Source: Sphingomonas sp. 37zxx
Lineage (GTDB): Bacteria > Pseudomonadota > Alphaproteobacteria > Sphingomonadales > Sphingomonadaceae
NCBI RefSeq assembly: GCF_000786205.1
Contig: NZ_JROH01000007.1
Coordinates: 1-64,000 of the forward strand
Direction: 5' to 3'
DNA: 64,000 bases
The translations under genes were made by a program, and so were the position numbers. The notes under the pieces were generated by a model. The model was not told the DNA's origin, made no database searches, and saw nothing but the letters and a program-made list of their open reading frames with translations. Positions 28,932-38,309 of this stretch are shown piece after piece (the stretch's first letter is position 1; every line of letters begins with the position of its first letter).

Positions 28932-29025
28932 TCCCCCTCCCGCTCGCGGGAGGGGTCCGGAGAGCGCCTGTTCGAGGTCGCTCCCCAAATACCCTCCCCC
29001 TGCCCCTCCCCGAGTGGGAGGGGGG
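28932..29025. repeat. GC-rich hairpin pair between coxA and ctaB
   Basis: CCCCTCCCGCTCGCGGGAGGGG forms one stem near 28933-28955 and CCCCTCCCCGAGTGGGAGGGG another near 29003-29024, the same style as other intergenic repeats in the window. The purine-rich 3' arm sits about 10 bp before the ctaB start and may contribute to its ribosome site. Confidence 0.7.
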
Positions 29026-29034
29026 AAGAAAAAC

Positions 29035-29940
29035 ATGAACGCCGCAACCGTCACGACCCCGATCACCGCCGACTGGCGCGATTTTCTCGCGCTGACCAAA
29101 CCGCGCGTGTTGAGCCTGGTCGTCTATACGGGGCTTTGCGGCCTGCTCGCCGCCCCGGTTTCGGTGCATCCCGTCATCGGCTTCACCGCGATCCTGTGCA
29201 TCGCGCTCGCCGCCGGCGCGGCTGGCACGCTCAATCAATGGTATGAAGTCGATCTCGACTCGCGGATGAAGCGCACCGCCAAGCGCCCGCTGCCCGCCGG
29301 CCGGATGGACCGCGACACCGCGCTGCAATTCGGCGTCGGCCTCGCGATTTTCTCGGTCCTGCTGATGGGGCTGACGGTGAACTTGGTCGCCGCAGCGATC
29401 CTCGCGGTATCGATCCTGTTCTACGTCCTGGTCTACACCGTGTGGCTCAAGCGCCGCACGCCGCAGAACATCGTGATCGGCGGTGCCGCCGGTGCCTTCC
29501 CGCCGATGATCGGCTGGGCCGCAGCCACCGGCGACGTCACGCTGATGCCGATCCTGCTGTTCGCGATCATCTTTCTGTGGACGCCGCCACATTTCTGGGC
29601 GCTCGCGCTGTTTGTCGAGACCGATTACGCCAATGCCGGCGTGCCGATGCTCCCCGTCGTCGCGGGTGAGCGCGTGACCCGCCAGCATGTCGGACTGTAC
29701 ACGATTCCGATGGCAGCCGCAGTGATCGCGCCCTGGCCGCTTGGCCTGACCGATTGGATCTATGGCACCGTTGCGGTGGCGACCACTGCGATCTTCGCCG
29801 TGCTGGCGTTGATCGTGACGATGCGGCGCACCCAACCGGGCGATGCAATGACGCCAGAGAAAAAGCTGTTCAAATTCTCGATCCTCTATCTCTTCATCCT
29901 TTTCGGCGCGCTGGTCGTCGACGCGCAGGTATTGGCATGA
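29035..29940 (+). CDS. ctaB: Protoheme IX farnesyltransferase (heme O synthase)
   Basis: 301 aa UbiA-family prenyltransferase with about eight helices. Signatures are [14 protein letters not shown], the first Asp-rich motif [20 protein letters not shown], and the second region [14 protein letters not shown] with [14 protein letters not shown]. It converts heme B to heme O for the oxidase. The ATG at 29035 is taken because [17 protein letters not shown] leads directly into the conserved region. Confidence 0.96.
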   Translation: MNAATVTTPITADWRDFLALTKPRVLSLVVYTGLCGLLAAPVSVHPVIGFTAILCIALAAGAAGTLNQWYEVDLDSRMKRTAKRPLPAGRMDRDTALQFGVGLAIFSVLLMGLTVNLVAAAILAVSILFYVLVYTVWLKRRTPQNIVIGGAAGAFPPMIGWAAATGDVTLMPILLFAIIFLWTPPHFWALALFVETDYANAGVPMLPVVAGERVTRQHVGLYTIPMAAAVIAPWPLGLTDWIYGTVAVATTAIFAVLALIVTMRRTQPGDAMTPEKKLFKFSILYLFILFGALVVDAQVLA

Positions 29941-30071
29941 CCCCCGACGACGAAAAGCTGATCCGCAAGCGCCAGCGTTCGCGCGCGCTCGTCCTGGCGC
30001 TCCTGCTCGGCGGCTTCGTCGTGCTGATGTATGCGATCAGCATCATCAAGATGGGCAACGCGACCTCATGA
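29937..30071 (+). CDS. Small single-pass membrane protein of the cox operon (CoxF-like)
   Basis: 44 aa starting with the ATG at 29937 that overlaps the ctaB stop (ATGA); its own stop overlaps ctaG in the same way. It has a charged N-terminus ([14 protein letters not shown]), then one helix ([20 protein letters not shown]). Small proteins of this type occupy the ctaB-ctaG gap in many alphaproteobacteria and are presumed oxidase assembly factors or accessory subunits. Confidence 0.8.
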   Translation: MTPDDEKLIRKRQRSRALVLALLLGGFVVLMYAISIIKMGNATS

Positions 30072-30616
30072 TCGACCGCAACCTTCGCACCGCCTTGATC
30101 GCCGCCGCGGGCGTCGTCAGCATGACCGGCGTCGGCTTCGCCAGCGTGCCGCTGTATCGCATGTTCTGCCAGGCCACCGGCTTTGGCGGCACCACCCAGC
30201 GCGCCGATGCCGCGCCAGGGGCGATCCGGGGCGCAACCGGGCAGCAGATGACCGTCGCGTTCGACAGCAACACCAGCACCGCGCTGCCCTGGCGCTTCAC
30301 GCCCGACCAGCGCAGCATGAAGGTGTCGCTGGGCGAGCGCGAAATGGCGTTCTTCACCGCCCGGAATAATTCGGACAAGCCAGTCACCGGCACCGCGACG
30401 TTCAACGTCACGCCCGCACAGGCAGGCAAGTATTTCAGCAAGATACAATGTTTCTGCTTCACCGAGCAAACGTTGCAGCCGGGTGAGGAAATGCGGATGC
30501 CGGTGGTCTATTTCGTCGATCCGGCGATCGCTACCGATCCCGATGCCCGCACGGTGCAGGAAATCACGCTATCTTATACATTTTACCCGGTGGATTCCGC
30601 GAAGGCAGCAAGCTAG
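30068..30616 (+). CDS. ctaG: Cytochrome c oxidase assembly protein CtaG/Cox11
   Basis: 182 aa, one N-terminal membrane helix followed by an immunoglobulin-like periplasmic copper domain. VPLYRMFCQATGFGGTTQ and the copper-binding FSKIQCFCFTEQTLQPGE (Cys-x-Cys) are diagnostic. It delivers copper to the CuB site of CoxA. ATGA-coupled to the small gene upstream. Confidence 0.96.
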   Translation: MIDRNLRTALIAAAGVVSMTGVGFASVPLYRMFCQATGFGGTTQRADAAPGAIRGATGQQMTVAFDSNTSTALPWRFTPDQRSMKVSLGEREMAFFTARNNSDKPVTGTATFNVTPAQAGKYFSKIQCFCFTEQTLQPGEEMRMPVVYFVDPAIATDPDARTVQEITLSYTFYPVDSAKAAS

Positions 30617-30651
30617 AGCATTCGCAAAGACACGCCTGACAGGACGAAGAT

Positions 30652-31551
30652 ATGGCCGGCGCCAAGAACCACGATTATCATATCCTACCGCCCAGCATCT
30701 GGCCGATGGCCAGTTCGATGGCAGTGCTGCTGCTCGCTGCGGGCGGCATCATGTATATGCACGAGGCTGCCGGTGGCGGCTTCGTGCTGCTGGCGGGTCT
30801 CGCCGCGACGCTGTTCATGATGGGCAGCTGGTGGGTCGATGTCGTGCGCGAAGCGCATGCGGGCGATCACACCCCGGTCGTCCAGCTTCACCTGCGCTAT
30901 GGCATGATCCTGTTCATCGCTTCGGAAGTGATGTTCTTCGTCGGCTGGTTCTGGGCGTGGTTCGATTTCTCGTTCTTCCCCGTGCCGGTCGAATATGCCG
31001 ATGGCGTGGTCTCGGTTGCTGCCGATGCGATCGCGCAATGGCCGCCGCGTGGCCTGGAAGTGATCAGCGCGTTTGAATTTCCGCTGCTGAACACCTTCAT
31101 CCTGCTGCTGTCGGGCACCACCATCACCTGGTCGCACCATGCCCTGATCCACAATCAGCGCGGCGGTGCCAAAAAGGGCCTGTGGGGCCTGATGGGCGTC
31201 GGCGAAGACGATGGCGTGCTCAAGGGGCTGTGGGCCACGGTCATCCTCGGCCTGATCTTCAGCTGCGTCCAGGCATATGAATATATGCACGCGCCGTTCG
31301 CGTTCGGGCAGTCGAACTACAGCTCGGCCTTTTACATGGCGACCGGCTTTCACGGTTTCCACGTCCTGGTCGGCACCATCTTCCTGATGGTCAACCTGTT
31401 CCGCGCCTATCGCGGCGATTTCACCCCGCGCCAGCATTTCGGCTTCGAGGCCGCTGCCTGGTACTGGCATTTCGTTGACGTCGTCTGGTTGTTCCTGTTC
31501 GTCGTCATCTATGTCTGGGGCGGCTGGAACGCACCGATCCACGCCGGTTGA
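30652..31551 (+). CDS. coxC: Cytochrome c oxidase subunit III
   Basis: 299 aa with seven helices. Recognisable segments are YHILPPSIWPMASSMAVL, RYGMILFIASEVMFFVGWFW, NTFILLLSGTTITWSHHAL and GFHGFHVLVGTIFL, then a final AAAWYWHFVDVVWLFLFVVIY. It stabilises the aa3 core. AGGACGAAG precedes the ATG. Confidence 0.97.
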   Translation: MAGAKNHDYHILPPSIWPMASSMAVLLLAAGGIMYMHEAAGGGFVLLAGLAATLFMMGSWWVDVVREAHAGDHTPVVQLHLRYGMILFIASEVMFFVGWFWAWFDFSFFPVPVEYADGVVSVAADAIAQWPPRGLEVISAFEFPLLNTFILLLSGTTITWSHHALIHNQRGGAKKGLWGLMGVGEDDGVLKGLWATVILGLIFSCVQAYEYMHAPFAFGQSNYSSAFYMATGFHGFHVLVGTIFLMVNLFRAYRGDFTPRQHFGFEAAAWYWHFVDVVWLFLFVVIYVWGGWNAPIHAG

Positions 31552-31970
31552 CCCCTACCGAACCTGAGCAAGAGGCCGGCGCGCCGGGGGCACCGCTCCC
31601 TGCGTCGCCGGCCTCGCTGTATCGGCTGTCGATCACTGGCGGTTGCCCGCGTTGCGCCGAGCCTACCCTGTTCGCCGGGATGCTGCGCTTTGCCCCCAGA
31701 TGTTCGAATTGCGGCCTCGATTTTCTGCAATTCAACGTCGATGACGGCCCCGCCGCCTTTCTCACCTTCGGCGTCGGCACGCTCATCACCATCCTCGCGA
31801 TCGTCGTCGAACTCGCCTATTCGCCGCGATGGTGGGTGCATGTCGCGCTCTGGGTGCCGCTGACGATCATCGCGGTCATCGGATCGCTGCGGATCGCCAA
31901 GGTGACCTTGCTCGTCCTCGAATATCGCAACGCGGCGCGCGAGGGTCGCCAACGGATCGATCACCCATGA
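31548..31970 (+). CDS. DUF983 membrane protein
   Basis: 140 aa. A zinc-ribbon-like pair, GGCPRCAEPTLF and PRCSNCGLDF, precedes two membrane helices. The start is a TTG at 31548 that overlaps the coxC stop (TTGA). DUF983 genes lie routinely between coxC and SURF1 in sphingomonads and are thought to take part in oxidase biogenesis, though no mechanism is known. Confidence 0.87.
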   Translation: MTPTEPEQEAGAPGAPLPASPASLYRLSITGGCPRCAEPTLFAGMLRFAPRCSNCGLDFLQFNVDDGPAAFLTFGVGTLITILAIVVELAYSPRWWVHVALWVPLTIIAVIGSLRIAKVTLLVLEYRNAAREGRQRIDHP

Positions 31971-32623
31971 CCCAGCCCGCCGTCCCGCAACCGATCCTCA
32001 AGCGGCTGCCGATCGTCGCGACCGTCATCGTCGTGCTGGCAGCGGCGATCATGGTCACGCTCGGCTTCTGGCAGCTTCAGCGGCGCGACGGCAAGGAAGC
32101 GCTGCTGGCCAGCTTCGCGCAAAATGCCGACCTGCCCGTCATCGCCTTTCCCGATCCGCCGGTCGGCGAACGCTATCTGTTCCGCCGTGCCAGCGCCGAT
32201 TGCGTCAGCACCGGCACTATCGCACGCGCGGCGGGACGTTCGGCCGACGGGGCCAGCGGCTATCGCTACATCGCCGATTGCGCGCTGCCATCGGGCACCG
32301 CCTTTCAGGTCGAAATGGGGGTCGCTGCCGATCCGGGGTTCATGCCCGTCTGGCGCGGCGGCCCGGTCATCGGCCAGCTGACCTATGCTCCCAACAGCGC
32401 GCCGCTGCTGCAACGCTGGTTCGGCGGCGCCACCCCCGATCGGTTGATGCTGGTCGCACAGACCCCGCCGGTCCCCAGCCTGCTGCCCAGCCGCGCCCCC
32501 GATCCCTCGGGCGTGCCCAACAATCATCTGGCTTATGCCGTCCAATGGTTCGCCTTCGCTGCGATCGCCTTGGTGATCTATGGCCTGGCGGTCAGACGCC
32601 GGATGAAGCCGCCGCAAGGGTAA
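31967..32623 (+). CDS. SURF1 family oxidase assembly protein
   Basis: 218 aa with an N-terminal helix (VATVIVVLAAAIMVTLGFWQLQR, containing the family LGxWQxxR motif) and a C-terminal helix after NNHLAYAVQWFAFA. The extramembrane domain between them is typical. SURF1 (Shy1) helps heme A insertion into CoxA. The ATG at 31967 overlaps the DUF983 stop. The 251-bp gap that follows, up to thrC, contains only short imperfect inverted repeats and no recognised promoter or leader. Confidence 0.9.
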   Translation: MTQPAVPQPILKRLPIVATVIVVLAAAIMVTLGFWQLQRRDGKEALLASFAQNADLPVIAFPDPPVGERYLFRRASADCVSTGTIARAAGRSADGASGYRYIADCALPSGTAFQVEMGVAADPGFMPVWRGGPVIGQLTYAPNSAPLLQRWFGGATPDRLMLVAQTPPVPSLLPSRAPDPSGVPNNHLAYAVQWFAFAAIALVIYGLAVRRRMKPPQG

Positions 32624-32874
32624 GCGCGCTTTCCGGCACCCTCCCGCACGCCGCTGTCCTACAACGCCCCACCTTGCTACGCCCGTCGCATGCACCGCCC
32701 CTCGCCTCTTCCGACGGCTTCACGGTTCGGCATGCGGAAGGGGCGAATCCAGGGGGTACGTAGTGTAGCTTTTGTAGCTTTCCGAGCCATGGCCCGCCCC
32801 GAATCGCTGCCAATTGCCGACCCGTTCAGTGGGTGGATTGCCCCCGCCGCCCGAACCGCCTAATCGATCCGCCC

Positions 32875-34269
32875 ATGCGCTATATCAGCACCAGGGGGAA
32901 CGCGCCCGTCCTCGATTTCGAGGGCGTGACGCTGGCAGGACTTGCATCGGATGGCGGGCTGTATGTGCCCGAGACATGGCCGAGTTTCAGCCGCGACGAA
33001 ATTGCCGCCATGCAGGGGCTGTCCTATGTCGAAACCGCGGTGCGCGTCATGGCCCCCTTCGTCGCGGGCAGCCTGACCGAAGACGAACTGCGCGCGCTGT
33101 GCACCACTGCCTATGGCCGCTTCGCCCATGCCGCCGTCACGCCGCTGGTCCAGCTCGACCAGCGCCACTGGCTGCTCGAATTGTTCCACGGCCCGACGCT
33201 GGCGTTCAAGGACGTCGCGCTGCAACTGGTCGGGCTGCTGTTCGAACGGTTCCTGTCGGGGCGTCAGGGCCAGTTGACGGTGATCGGCGCAACCTCGGGC
33301 GATACCGGATCGGCGGCGATCGACGCGCTGGCGGGCCGCACCGGCGTCGACATCTTCATGCTCCACCCCGAGGGGAGGGTGAGCGACGTCCAGCGCCGCC
33401 AGATGACGACGGTGCTGGCACCCAATGTCTATAACATCGCGATTCGCGGCGATTTCGATACCGCGCAGGCGCTGGTAAAGGCGATGTTCCGCGATCCCGC
33501 CTTCTCGACCCGCTATGCGCTGTCAGCGGTCAATTCGATCAACTGGGCGCGGTTGATGGCGCAGGTGGTCTATTATTTCTACACCGCCGTCCGCCTGGGC
33601 GCCCCCGATCGCAAGGTCGCCTTTTCGGTTCCCACCGGCAATTTCGGCGATGTGTTCGCGGGCTATGTCGCGGCGCGCATGGGGCTGCCGATCGAACGGC
33701 TGATCGTCGCCACCAACGTCAACGACATCCTCCACCGCGCGCTGTCGTCGGGTGATTATTCCAGCGGGATCGTCACCCCCACCGCGACGCCATCGATGGA
33801 CATTCAGGTCAGCTCGAATTTCGAACGGCTGTTGTTTGAACTCGGCGAGCGCAGCGGTGCGGCACTGGCCGATCAGATGGCGGGATTCGAATCGACCCGC
33901 GCGATGATGCTCACCAACCGCCAGCGCGAGGGCGCGGCGGGTATCTTCAGCTCGGCCCGGATCGACGAAAACGGCATGGCACAGGCGCTGCGCTGGGCGC
34001 ACGAACATGGCGGCCAGGTGATCGATCCGCACACCGCGATCGGCCTTGCCGCCGCGCGCGCCGATGCCGGCGACACGCCGATGGTGACGCTGGCGACCGC
34101 GCACCCTGCCAAGTTCCGCGACGCCGTCGAACGTGCGACCGGCATCCGCCCCAGCCTGCCCGCCCGCATCGGTAATTTGTTCGACCGCGAGGAACGCTAC
34201 GACACGATCGACGCGACCTTCGACGCGGTCACCGCCTATATCGCGCAGCGGGCCACCCCGCGCGCATGA
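32875..34269 (+). CDS. thrC: Threonine synthase
   Basis: 464 aa, the long fold-type II PLP form. It converts O-phosphohomoserine to threonine. The N-terminus RYISTRGNAP is characteristic, the PLP lysine is K112 in PTLAFKDVALQL, and phosphate-binding loops appear at GATSGDTGSAA and SVPTGNFGDVFAGY. I start at the ATG at 32875 because it gives the canonical N-terminus; an in-frame ATG at 32833 would add 14 residues. The cox-thrC adjacency is typical for the order. Confidence 0.96.
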   Translation: MRYISTRGNAPVLDFEGVTLAGLASDGGLYVPETWPSFSRDEIAAMQGLSYVETAVRVMAPFVAGSLTEDELRALCTTAYGRFAHAAVTPLVQLDQRHWLLELFHGPTLAFKDVALQLVGLLFERFLSGRQGQLTVIGATSGDTGSAAIDALAGRTGVDIFMLHPEGRVSDVQRRQMTTVLAPNVYNIAIRGDFDTAQALVKAMFRDPAFSTRYALSAVNSINWARLMAQVVYYFYTAVRLGAPDRKVAFSVPTGNFGDVFAGYVAARMGLPIERLIVATNVNDILHRALSSGDYSSGIVTPTATPSMDIQVSSNFERLLFELGERSGAALADQMAGFESTRAMMLTNRQREGAAGIFSSARIDENGMAQALRWAHEHGGQVIDPHTAIGLAAARADAGDTPMVTLATAHPAKFRDAVERATGIRPSLPARIGNLFDREERYDTIDATFDAVTAYIAQRATPRA

Positions 34270-35138
34270 GCCTGATCACCCTCACCGGCGAAGCCTGGGC
34301 CGATTACGGGCTGATCGATTCGGGCAATGGCCGCAAGTTGGAGCGTTACGGCCAATATCGCTTCATCCGCCCCGAGCCACAGGCGATGTGGGCACCCGCC
34401 AACCCGGTATGGGAGGCCGATGGCGAGTTCATCCCGGCGTCGGACGACGAAGGCGGCGGGCGCTGGCATTATAACGGCCCGGTCCCGCGCGACGGCTGGC
34501 CGCTGGCCTGGCGCGAGGTCGCCTTCACCGCGCAGAACACCCCGTTCCGCCACCTCGGCTTCTTCCCCGACATGGCTCCGGTATGGGACTGGATGCGCGA
34601 TCGGCTGGCGGGCGCTGCCGATCCCGAGGCGCTGAACCTGTTCGGCTATACCGGGGTCGGCACGCTCGCGCTGGCGGCGGCGGGGGCGCGGATGGTGCAT
34701 GTCGATGCGTCGAAAAAGTCGGTCGAAGCGGCCAAGGCCAATGCCGCTTTGTCGGGCATGACCGAGTCACCGATCCGCTGGCTGGTCGAGGATGCGGGCA
34801 AATTCGCCGCGCGCGAAGTCCGCCGCGGCCGCCGCTATGACGGTATCATCCTCGATCCCCCCAAATGGGGCCGCGGCCCGGCGGGCGAAGTGTGGAAGCT
34901 CGAGGAAGGCCTCGCCCCGCTGATCGCCGATTGCCGCCGCTTGCTCGACGCCGATTCGCGCTTCCTGTTCCTCACGGTGTACGCCGTCCGCATGTCGGCG
35001 CTGGCGATCGGCGAACTACTTCGCCAGCATGTCGCCGATCTGGGCGGCACCGTCGAAGCGGGCGAACTGACGGTACGCGAGGAAGCACGCGGCCTCGAAC
35101 TACCAACCGCGATCTGGGCGCGCTGGTCGCGCGACTAG
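34266..35138 (+). CDS. SAM-dependent methyltransferase, RlmI/RlmK-like fold
   Basis: 290 aa, class I Rossmann. The SAM loop is [19 protein letters not shown], the acidic loop [17 protein letters not shown], and motif [14 protein letters not shown] (a DPPK form, seen in rRNA cytosine-C5 and related RNA methyltransferases of COG1092). The PUA domain of RlmI is absent. ATGA-coupled to thrC. Its substrate is probably RNA but unproven. The stop TAG overlaps the convergent stop as CTAG. Confidence 0.82.
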   Translation: MSLITLTGEAWADYGLIDSGNGRKLERYGQYRFIRPEPQAMWAPANPVWEADGEFIPASDDEGGGRWHYNGPVPRDGWPLAWREVAFTAQNTPFRHLGFFPDMAPVWDWMRDRLAGAADPEALNLFGYTGVGTLALAAAGARMVHVDASKKSVEAAKANAALSGMTESPIRWLVEDAGKFAAREVRRGRRYDGIILDPPKWGRGPAGEVWKLEEGLAPLIADCRRLLDADSRFLFLTVYAVRMSALAIGELLRQHVADLGGTVEAGELTVREEARGLELPTAIWARWSRD

Positions 35139-35500
35139 CCGCGCCGCGCCCGGCGGCGGGCGAACGCGACGCCCTCGGCAACCGCGACCGCGGGCAGCGA
35201 CAGGAAAAGCGCGAAGATAATGCCGACCGGCAGCAGCGGCCCGGTCCCCGCCGCCGCGATCATTACCGGCACTTGCGCGAGGATCAGGATAAGCGCCCAG
35301 AGCCAGGCCCGGCAGGGAAACACCCCGCCCAGCCCCGCACTAATCGCGAGCGCCGCCGGATAGGTCAACGACCAATAAAATGGCCCGTCCCAAGGCTCGC
35401 GCGTCCCGCCCAACCGGTTCGCCGCCAGCCAGAACAAGGTAGCGCCCACCGCCACCACCACCGCACGCAGCAGGTCGCGCTGCCACAAGCCACTCGTCAT
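35135..35500 (-). CDS. Small polytopic membrane protein of the ccm operon
   Basis: 121 aa with about three to four hydrophobic segments: [18 protein letters not shown], then [21 protein letters not shown], then two helices to [10 protein letters not shown]. Not recognised as CcmC or CcmD. It is ATGA-coupled to ccmB. An association with heme export is suggested only by position. Confidence 0.65.
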   Translation of the reverse strand: MTSGLWQRDLLRAVVVAVGATLFWLAANRLGGTREPWDGPFYWSLTYPAALAISAGLGGVFPCRAWLWALILILAQVPVMIAAAGTGPLLPVGIIFALFLSLPAVAVAEGVAFARRRARRG

Positions 35501-36132
35501 TCGCGCCCCACCTTCATCGCAGCGCCGGCCACGAACGGCGCGCCCGCCAGCAGCAACAGGCTGACCGCGCCGAGCAGCTTCACCGCCCCCGGCCCCTCGC
35601 CCGCGCCGAAGATCAGCAGCGGCAGCGCCAGCGGCAGCATCACCAGCCCGGCAATCGCCCCCGCCCCGCGCAAGCCAGCGGTCAGCGCGCTGGTCGCCAC
35701 CGCCAGCGCCGCCAGCCCCGGCGTGCCGATCGCCAGCGCCAGCGCGGTGCGGCCCAATTGCTCGCCCGACATGCCGAGCAGCCCCGCCGCGATCACCGTC
35801 GCGGCGATCAGCGGCGGCCCGAAGCCAAGCCAATGCCCCGCAATCTTGGCCAGCGCGATCAGCGGATCGCCGATCCCGCGCACCACCCATTGGTCGATCA
35901 CCCCGGCCTCCAGGTCCGGCCCCACCAGCCGCTCGACCGGCAGCAACGCCGCCAGCAACGCAGCCGACCACACCACACCGCCAGCAATCCGCCCCAACAA
36001 TGCGCCGTCCGGCCCTACCGCAAAGGGGAACAGGATCGTCACCAACAGGAAGAACGCGACCGGCAACAGCACCCCGCCGCTGGTCCAGGCGCGCCGCACC
36101 TCACGCCAGGCAATCGCGGCGAACGCGCTCAA
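35497..36132 (-). CDS. ccmB: Heme exporter membrane subunit CcmB
   Basis: 211 aa with six helices. The N-terminal [24 protein letters not shown] and the [27 protein letters not shown]-type second helix are characteristic (the G-P motif is conserved). It forms the CcmAB ABC complex that drives holo-CcmE release in cytochrome c maturation. Overlaps ccmA and the following gene by 4 bp each. Confidence 0.93.
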   Translation of the reverse strand: MSAFAAIAWREVRRAWTSGGVLLPVAFFLLVTILFPFAVGPDGALLGRIAGGVVWSAALLAALLPVERLVGPDLEAGVIDQWVVRGIGDPLIALAKIAGHWLGFGPPLIAATVIAAGLLGMSGEQLGRTALALAIGTPGLAALAVATSALTAGLRGAGAIAGLVMLPLALPLLIFGAGEGPGAVKLLGAVSLLLLAGAPFVAGAAMKVGRE

Positions 36133-36692
36133 AGCAGGATCTCGCGCGCGTCAGGCAACGCCACCGGAACATGCGTCGCCACCAGCACCGCGCCGCCGCC
36201 GGCACGGTGCGCCGCAATCGCCTCGCCCAGCCGCGCCACCGCCGCGACGTCGAGGCCGTTTGCCGGCTCGTCGAGCAGCCACAATACCGAATCGCTCGCG
36301 ATCACTCGCGCCAGCGCCGCGCGTCGCCGCTGCCCGGTCGACAGGAATCGCACCGGCACCTCGGCCAATTCGGCCATCGCCACCGCATCAAGCGCCGCCT
36401 CAACCCGGTCAGCGCGACCGTCGATCGCCGCCCAATAGCCCAGCGCCTGTCCCAGCGGGAGTTCGTGATCGAGCGCCATCCCCTCATGCATCAGCGCCAC
36501 CCGCTCGGGCCGCTCGATCCGCCCCGCGCTTGGCGGCACCAGCCCGGCCGCCAGCCGCACCAGGCTCGACTTGCCCACGCCATTCGGCCCACGCACCGCC
36601 AGCGCCTCGCCCGCAGCGACCGCGAACGACAGTCCCGCGAACAGCACCCGCCCGCCGCGCGTGCAGCTTACGTCGTGGAACGTCAGGCTCAC
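36129..36692 (-). CDS. ccmA: Heme exporter ATP-binding subunit CcmA
   Basis: 187 aa ABC ATPase, short as usual for CcmA. Walker A is [17 protein letters not shown], the signature [14 protein letters not shown] (LSxGQ) and Walker [13 protein letters not shown], with H-loop in VLVATHVPV. All catalytic residues are intact. No ccmC, ccmD, ccmE or ccmF is in the window, so the rest of the system must lie elsewhere. Confidence 0.95.
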   Translation of the reverse strand: MSLTFHDVSCTRGGRVLFAGLSFAVAAGEALAVRGPNGVGKSSLVRLAAGLVPPSAGRIERPERVALMHEGMALDHELPLGQALGYWAAIDGRADRVEAALDAVAMAELAEVPVRFLSTGQRRRAALARVIASDSVLWLLDEPANGLDVAAVARLGEAIAAHRAGGGAVLVATHVPVALPDAREILL

Positions 36693-37114
36693 GCCGCGCC
36701 GTCCTCCCCGGCAGTGTCTTCCAGCGCGTGCATATCGTCGTCGGACAGCCCGAAATGATGCCCCACCTCATGCACCACGACATGATGCACCAGCGCGTCG
36801 AGCGCGACGCCGGTCTCGATCCACTCCCACAGGATCGGCAAGCGGTACAGATGGATGCGATCGGGCAGCGCGCCGCTTTCGAAGCTCGATTTCTCGCCGA
36901 TCGGGCGGCCGTGATAGATGCCGGTCAGCGCGATCGGCTCGTCGATGCCCAGCGCATCGAGCGTCTCGTCATCGGCATAATCCTCGATCAACAGCACGAC
37001 GTCGGCCAGATGCTCGGCAAAGGGCGACGGGATTCGCGCCAGCGCCGCGCGCGCCATCGCCTCGATCGCGGCGGCGTCGGGAGCGGCTTGGCAAGCGGCA
37101 GTGGTTTCGGCCAT
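36689..37114 (-). CDS. Minimal zincin metallopeptidase-like protein (DUF1025/MPN-type)
   Basis: 141 aa. [21 protein letters not shown] contains HExxH with a downstream Asp, typical of the small zincin-like family found in many actinobacteria and proteobacteria. [12 protein letters not shown] and [16 protein letters not shown] match conserved family blocks. Substrate is unknown. The ATG at 37114 is used; an in-frame ATG at 37126 is equally possible. It leads the ccmAB operon and is divergent from phhB with only 24 bp between starts, so promoters must overlap coding sequence. Confidence 0.82.
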   Translation of the reverse strand: MAETTAACQAAPDAAAIEAMARAALARIPSPFAEHLADVVLLIEDYADDETLDALGIDEPIALTGIYHGRPIGEKSSFESGALPDRIHLYRLPILWEWIETGVALDALVHHVVVHEVGHHFGLSDDDMHALEDTAGEDGAA

Positions 37115-37138
37115 GACGCCGGGCATAGGAGACACAAG

Positions 37139-37429
37139 ATGATCGAGCAACTGAGCGAAGCCGAGCGAGTCGAAGCGCTCGAAGGTCTGCCCGAATGGGA
37201 TCACGACGAAGCCCGCGACGCGATCACCCGCAGTTTCGGCTTTGCCGATTTCGTCGAGGCATTCGGCTTCATGACCCGCGTCGCACTCCTGGCGGAAAAG
37301 GCCGACCATCACCCCGAATGGTCGAATGTGTATAACCGTGTGGAAATCCTGTTGACGACCCACGATGCTGGCGGACTGTCGGCGCGCGACATCGACATGG
37401 CGCAGGCAATCGACGCGCTGGTCGACTGA
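37139..37429 (+). CDS. phhB: 4a-hydroxytetrahydrobiopterin dehydratase (PCD)
   Basis: 96 aa. The signature [18 protein letters not shown] holds the catalytic HHP and W; the [15 protein letters not shown] end is typical. It recycles carbinolamine pterin after phenylalanine hydroxylation and may serve as a molybdopterin-related or regulatory dehydratase where no hydroxylase exists. AGGAGA lies 7 bp before the ATG. Confidence 0.94.
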   Translation: MIEQLSEAERVEALEGLPEWDHDEARDAITRSFGFADFVEAFGFMTRVALLAEKADHHPEWSNVYNRVEILLTTHDAGGLSARDIDMAQAIDALVD

Positions 37430-37437
37430 CCGCCAAA

Positions 37438-37464
37438 ACCCCCTCCCCCCTGCGGGAGGGGGCT
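37438..37464. terminator. Short bidirectional hairpin between phhB and the SDR gene
   Basis: CCCCCTCCCCCCTGCGGGAGGGGG forms a GC-rich stem between two convergent stops. It lacks a clear U tract, so it may be rho-independent-like or another small REP relic. Confidence 0.5.
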
Positions 37465-37468
37465 AAGA

Positions 37469-38257
37469 TCACACCCCCCGCCCCATTTGCCGCCGCAACT
37501 TTTCGGGCATCCAGCGTGCGGCGAACTTCATCCGCTCGGCGGTCTTGCCCACTACCGTGTGCACCATATCCCCCTGCACCGCCGCCCACGCCGCCTCGGC
37601 AACGCGCTCGACCGGGGTGAACTCCAGCCCCGCCGCCGCCACGCGCTCGCGCACATTGGCGTTGGTGCCCGGCACCAGCGCGTCGAGCAGCGGCGTGTCG
37701 ATGAAGCTTGGCATCAGTGATCGGACCTTAATCCCGTCGGCGCGCCATTCGCCGTCCAGTGCCTCGGTCAGCCCGCGCACCGCGAACTTGGTCGCGCTAT
37801 AGATCGCCGCCCCCGCTGTGCCATAAATCCCCGCTGCCGATGCGGTGTTGAGCAGGCACGATCCCGGCGTTGCCTTCAAATAGCGGTGCGCCGCGTGCGC
37901 GCCGTGGACGACGCCGGTGAAGTTGATCGCGATACAGCGCTCCAGCGCGCTTGGGTCGGCATCGGCAAAGCCGCCGCTCGCCGCGATCCCGGCATTGTTG
38001 AAGACCACGTCGATTCGTCCATCGGGCGCGAAATCGGCCAGCGCCGCCGCCCATTGCGCCCGATCGCGCACGTCCATCACATGCGTGCTGGCGCGACCGG
38101 CGGGCAATTCGCGCTGGACCGCGACCAGCCCGGCCTCGTCGATATCGGCCAGCCCCACTTGCCAGCCGCGCTCGGCAAACAGCCGCGCCACCGCGCGTCC
38201 GATCCCCGATCCGCCGCCGGTGACGAACAATCGCCTGCGATGCATATCCTCACCCAT
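37469..38257 (-). CDS. SDR family oxidoreductase (classical short-chain dehydrogenase)
   Basis: 262 aa. Cofactor loop TGGGSGIGRAVARL, then VVFNNAGIAASG, catalytic Ser in NTASAAGIYG and the YSATKFAVRG Tyr/Lys pair: a complete classical SDR. NADH versus NADPH preference is uncertain (LADIDEAG suggests an acidic residue after strand 2, favouring NAD). The ATG at 38257 has AAAGGGG at good spacing; the ATG at 38245 is an alternative. Substrate unknown. Confidence 0.9.
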   Translation of the reverse strand: MGEDMHRRRLFVTGGGSGIGRAVARLFAERGWQVGLADIDEAGLVAVQRELPAGRASTHVMDVRDRAQWAAALADFAPDGRIDVVFNNAGIAASGGFADADPSALERCIAINFTGVVHGAHAAHRYLKATPGSCLLNTASAAGIYGTAGAAIYSATKFAVRGLTEALDGEWRADGIKVRSLMPSFIDTPLLDALVPGTNANVRERVAAAGLEFTPVERVAEAAWAAVQGDMVHTVVGKTAERMKFAARWMPEKLRRQMGRGV

Positions 38258-38309
38258 CCTCGCCCCTTTCTTTTGACCTTCGCACCATCCTTCCGCATGG
38301 CGTGACGCA

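Noticed and set aside
34865-37429. Long plus-strand frame running into phhB
   Set aside because: Only the last 96 codons form a known protein; the rest is antisense to ccmA, ccmB and the small metallopeptidase.
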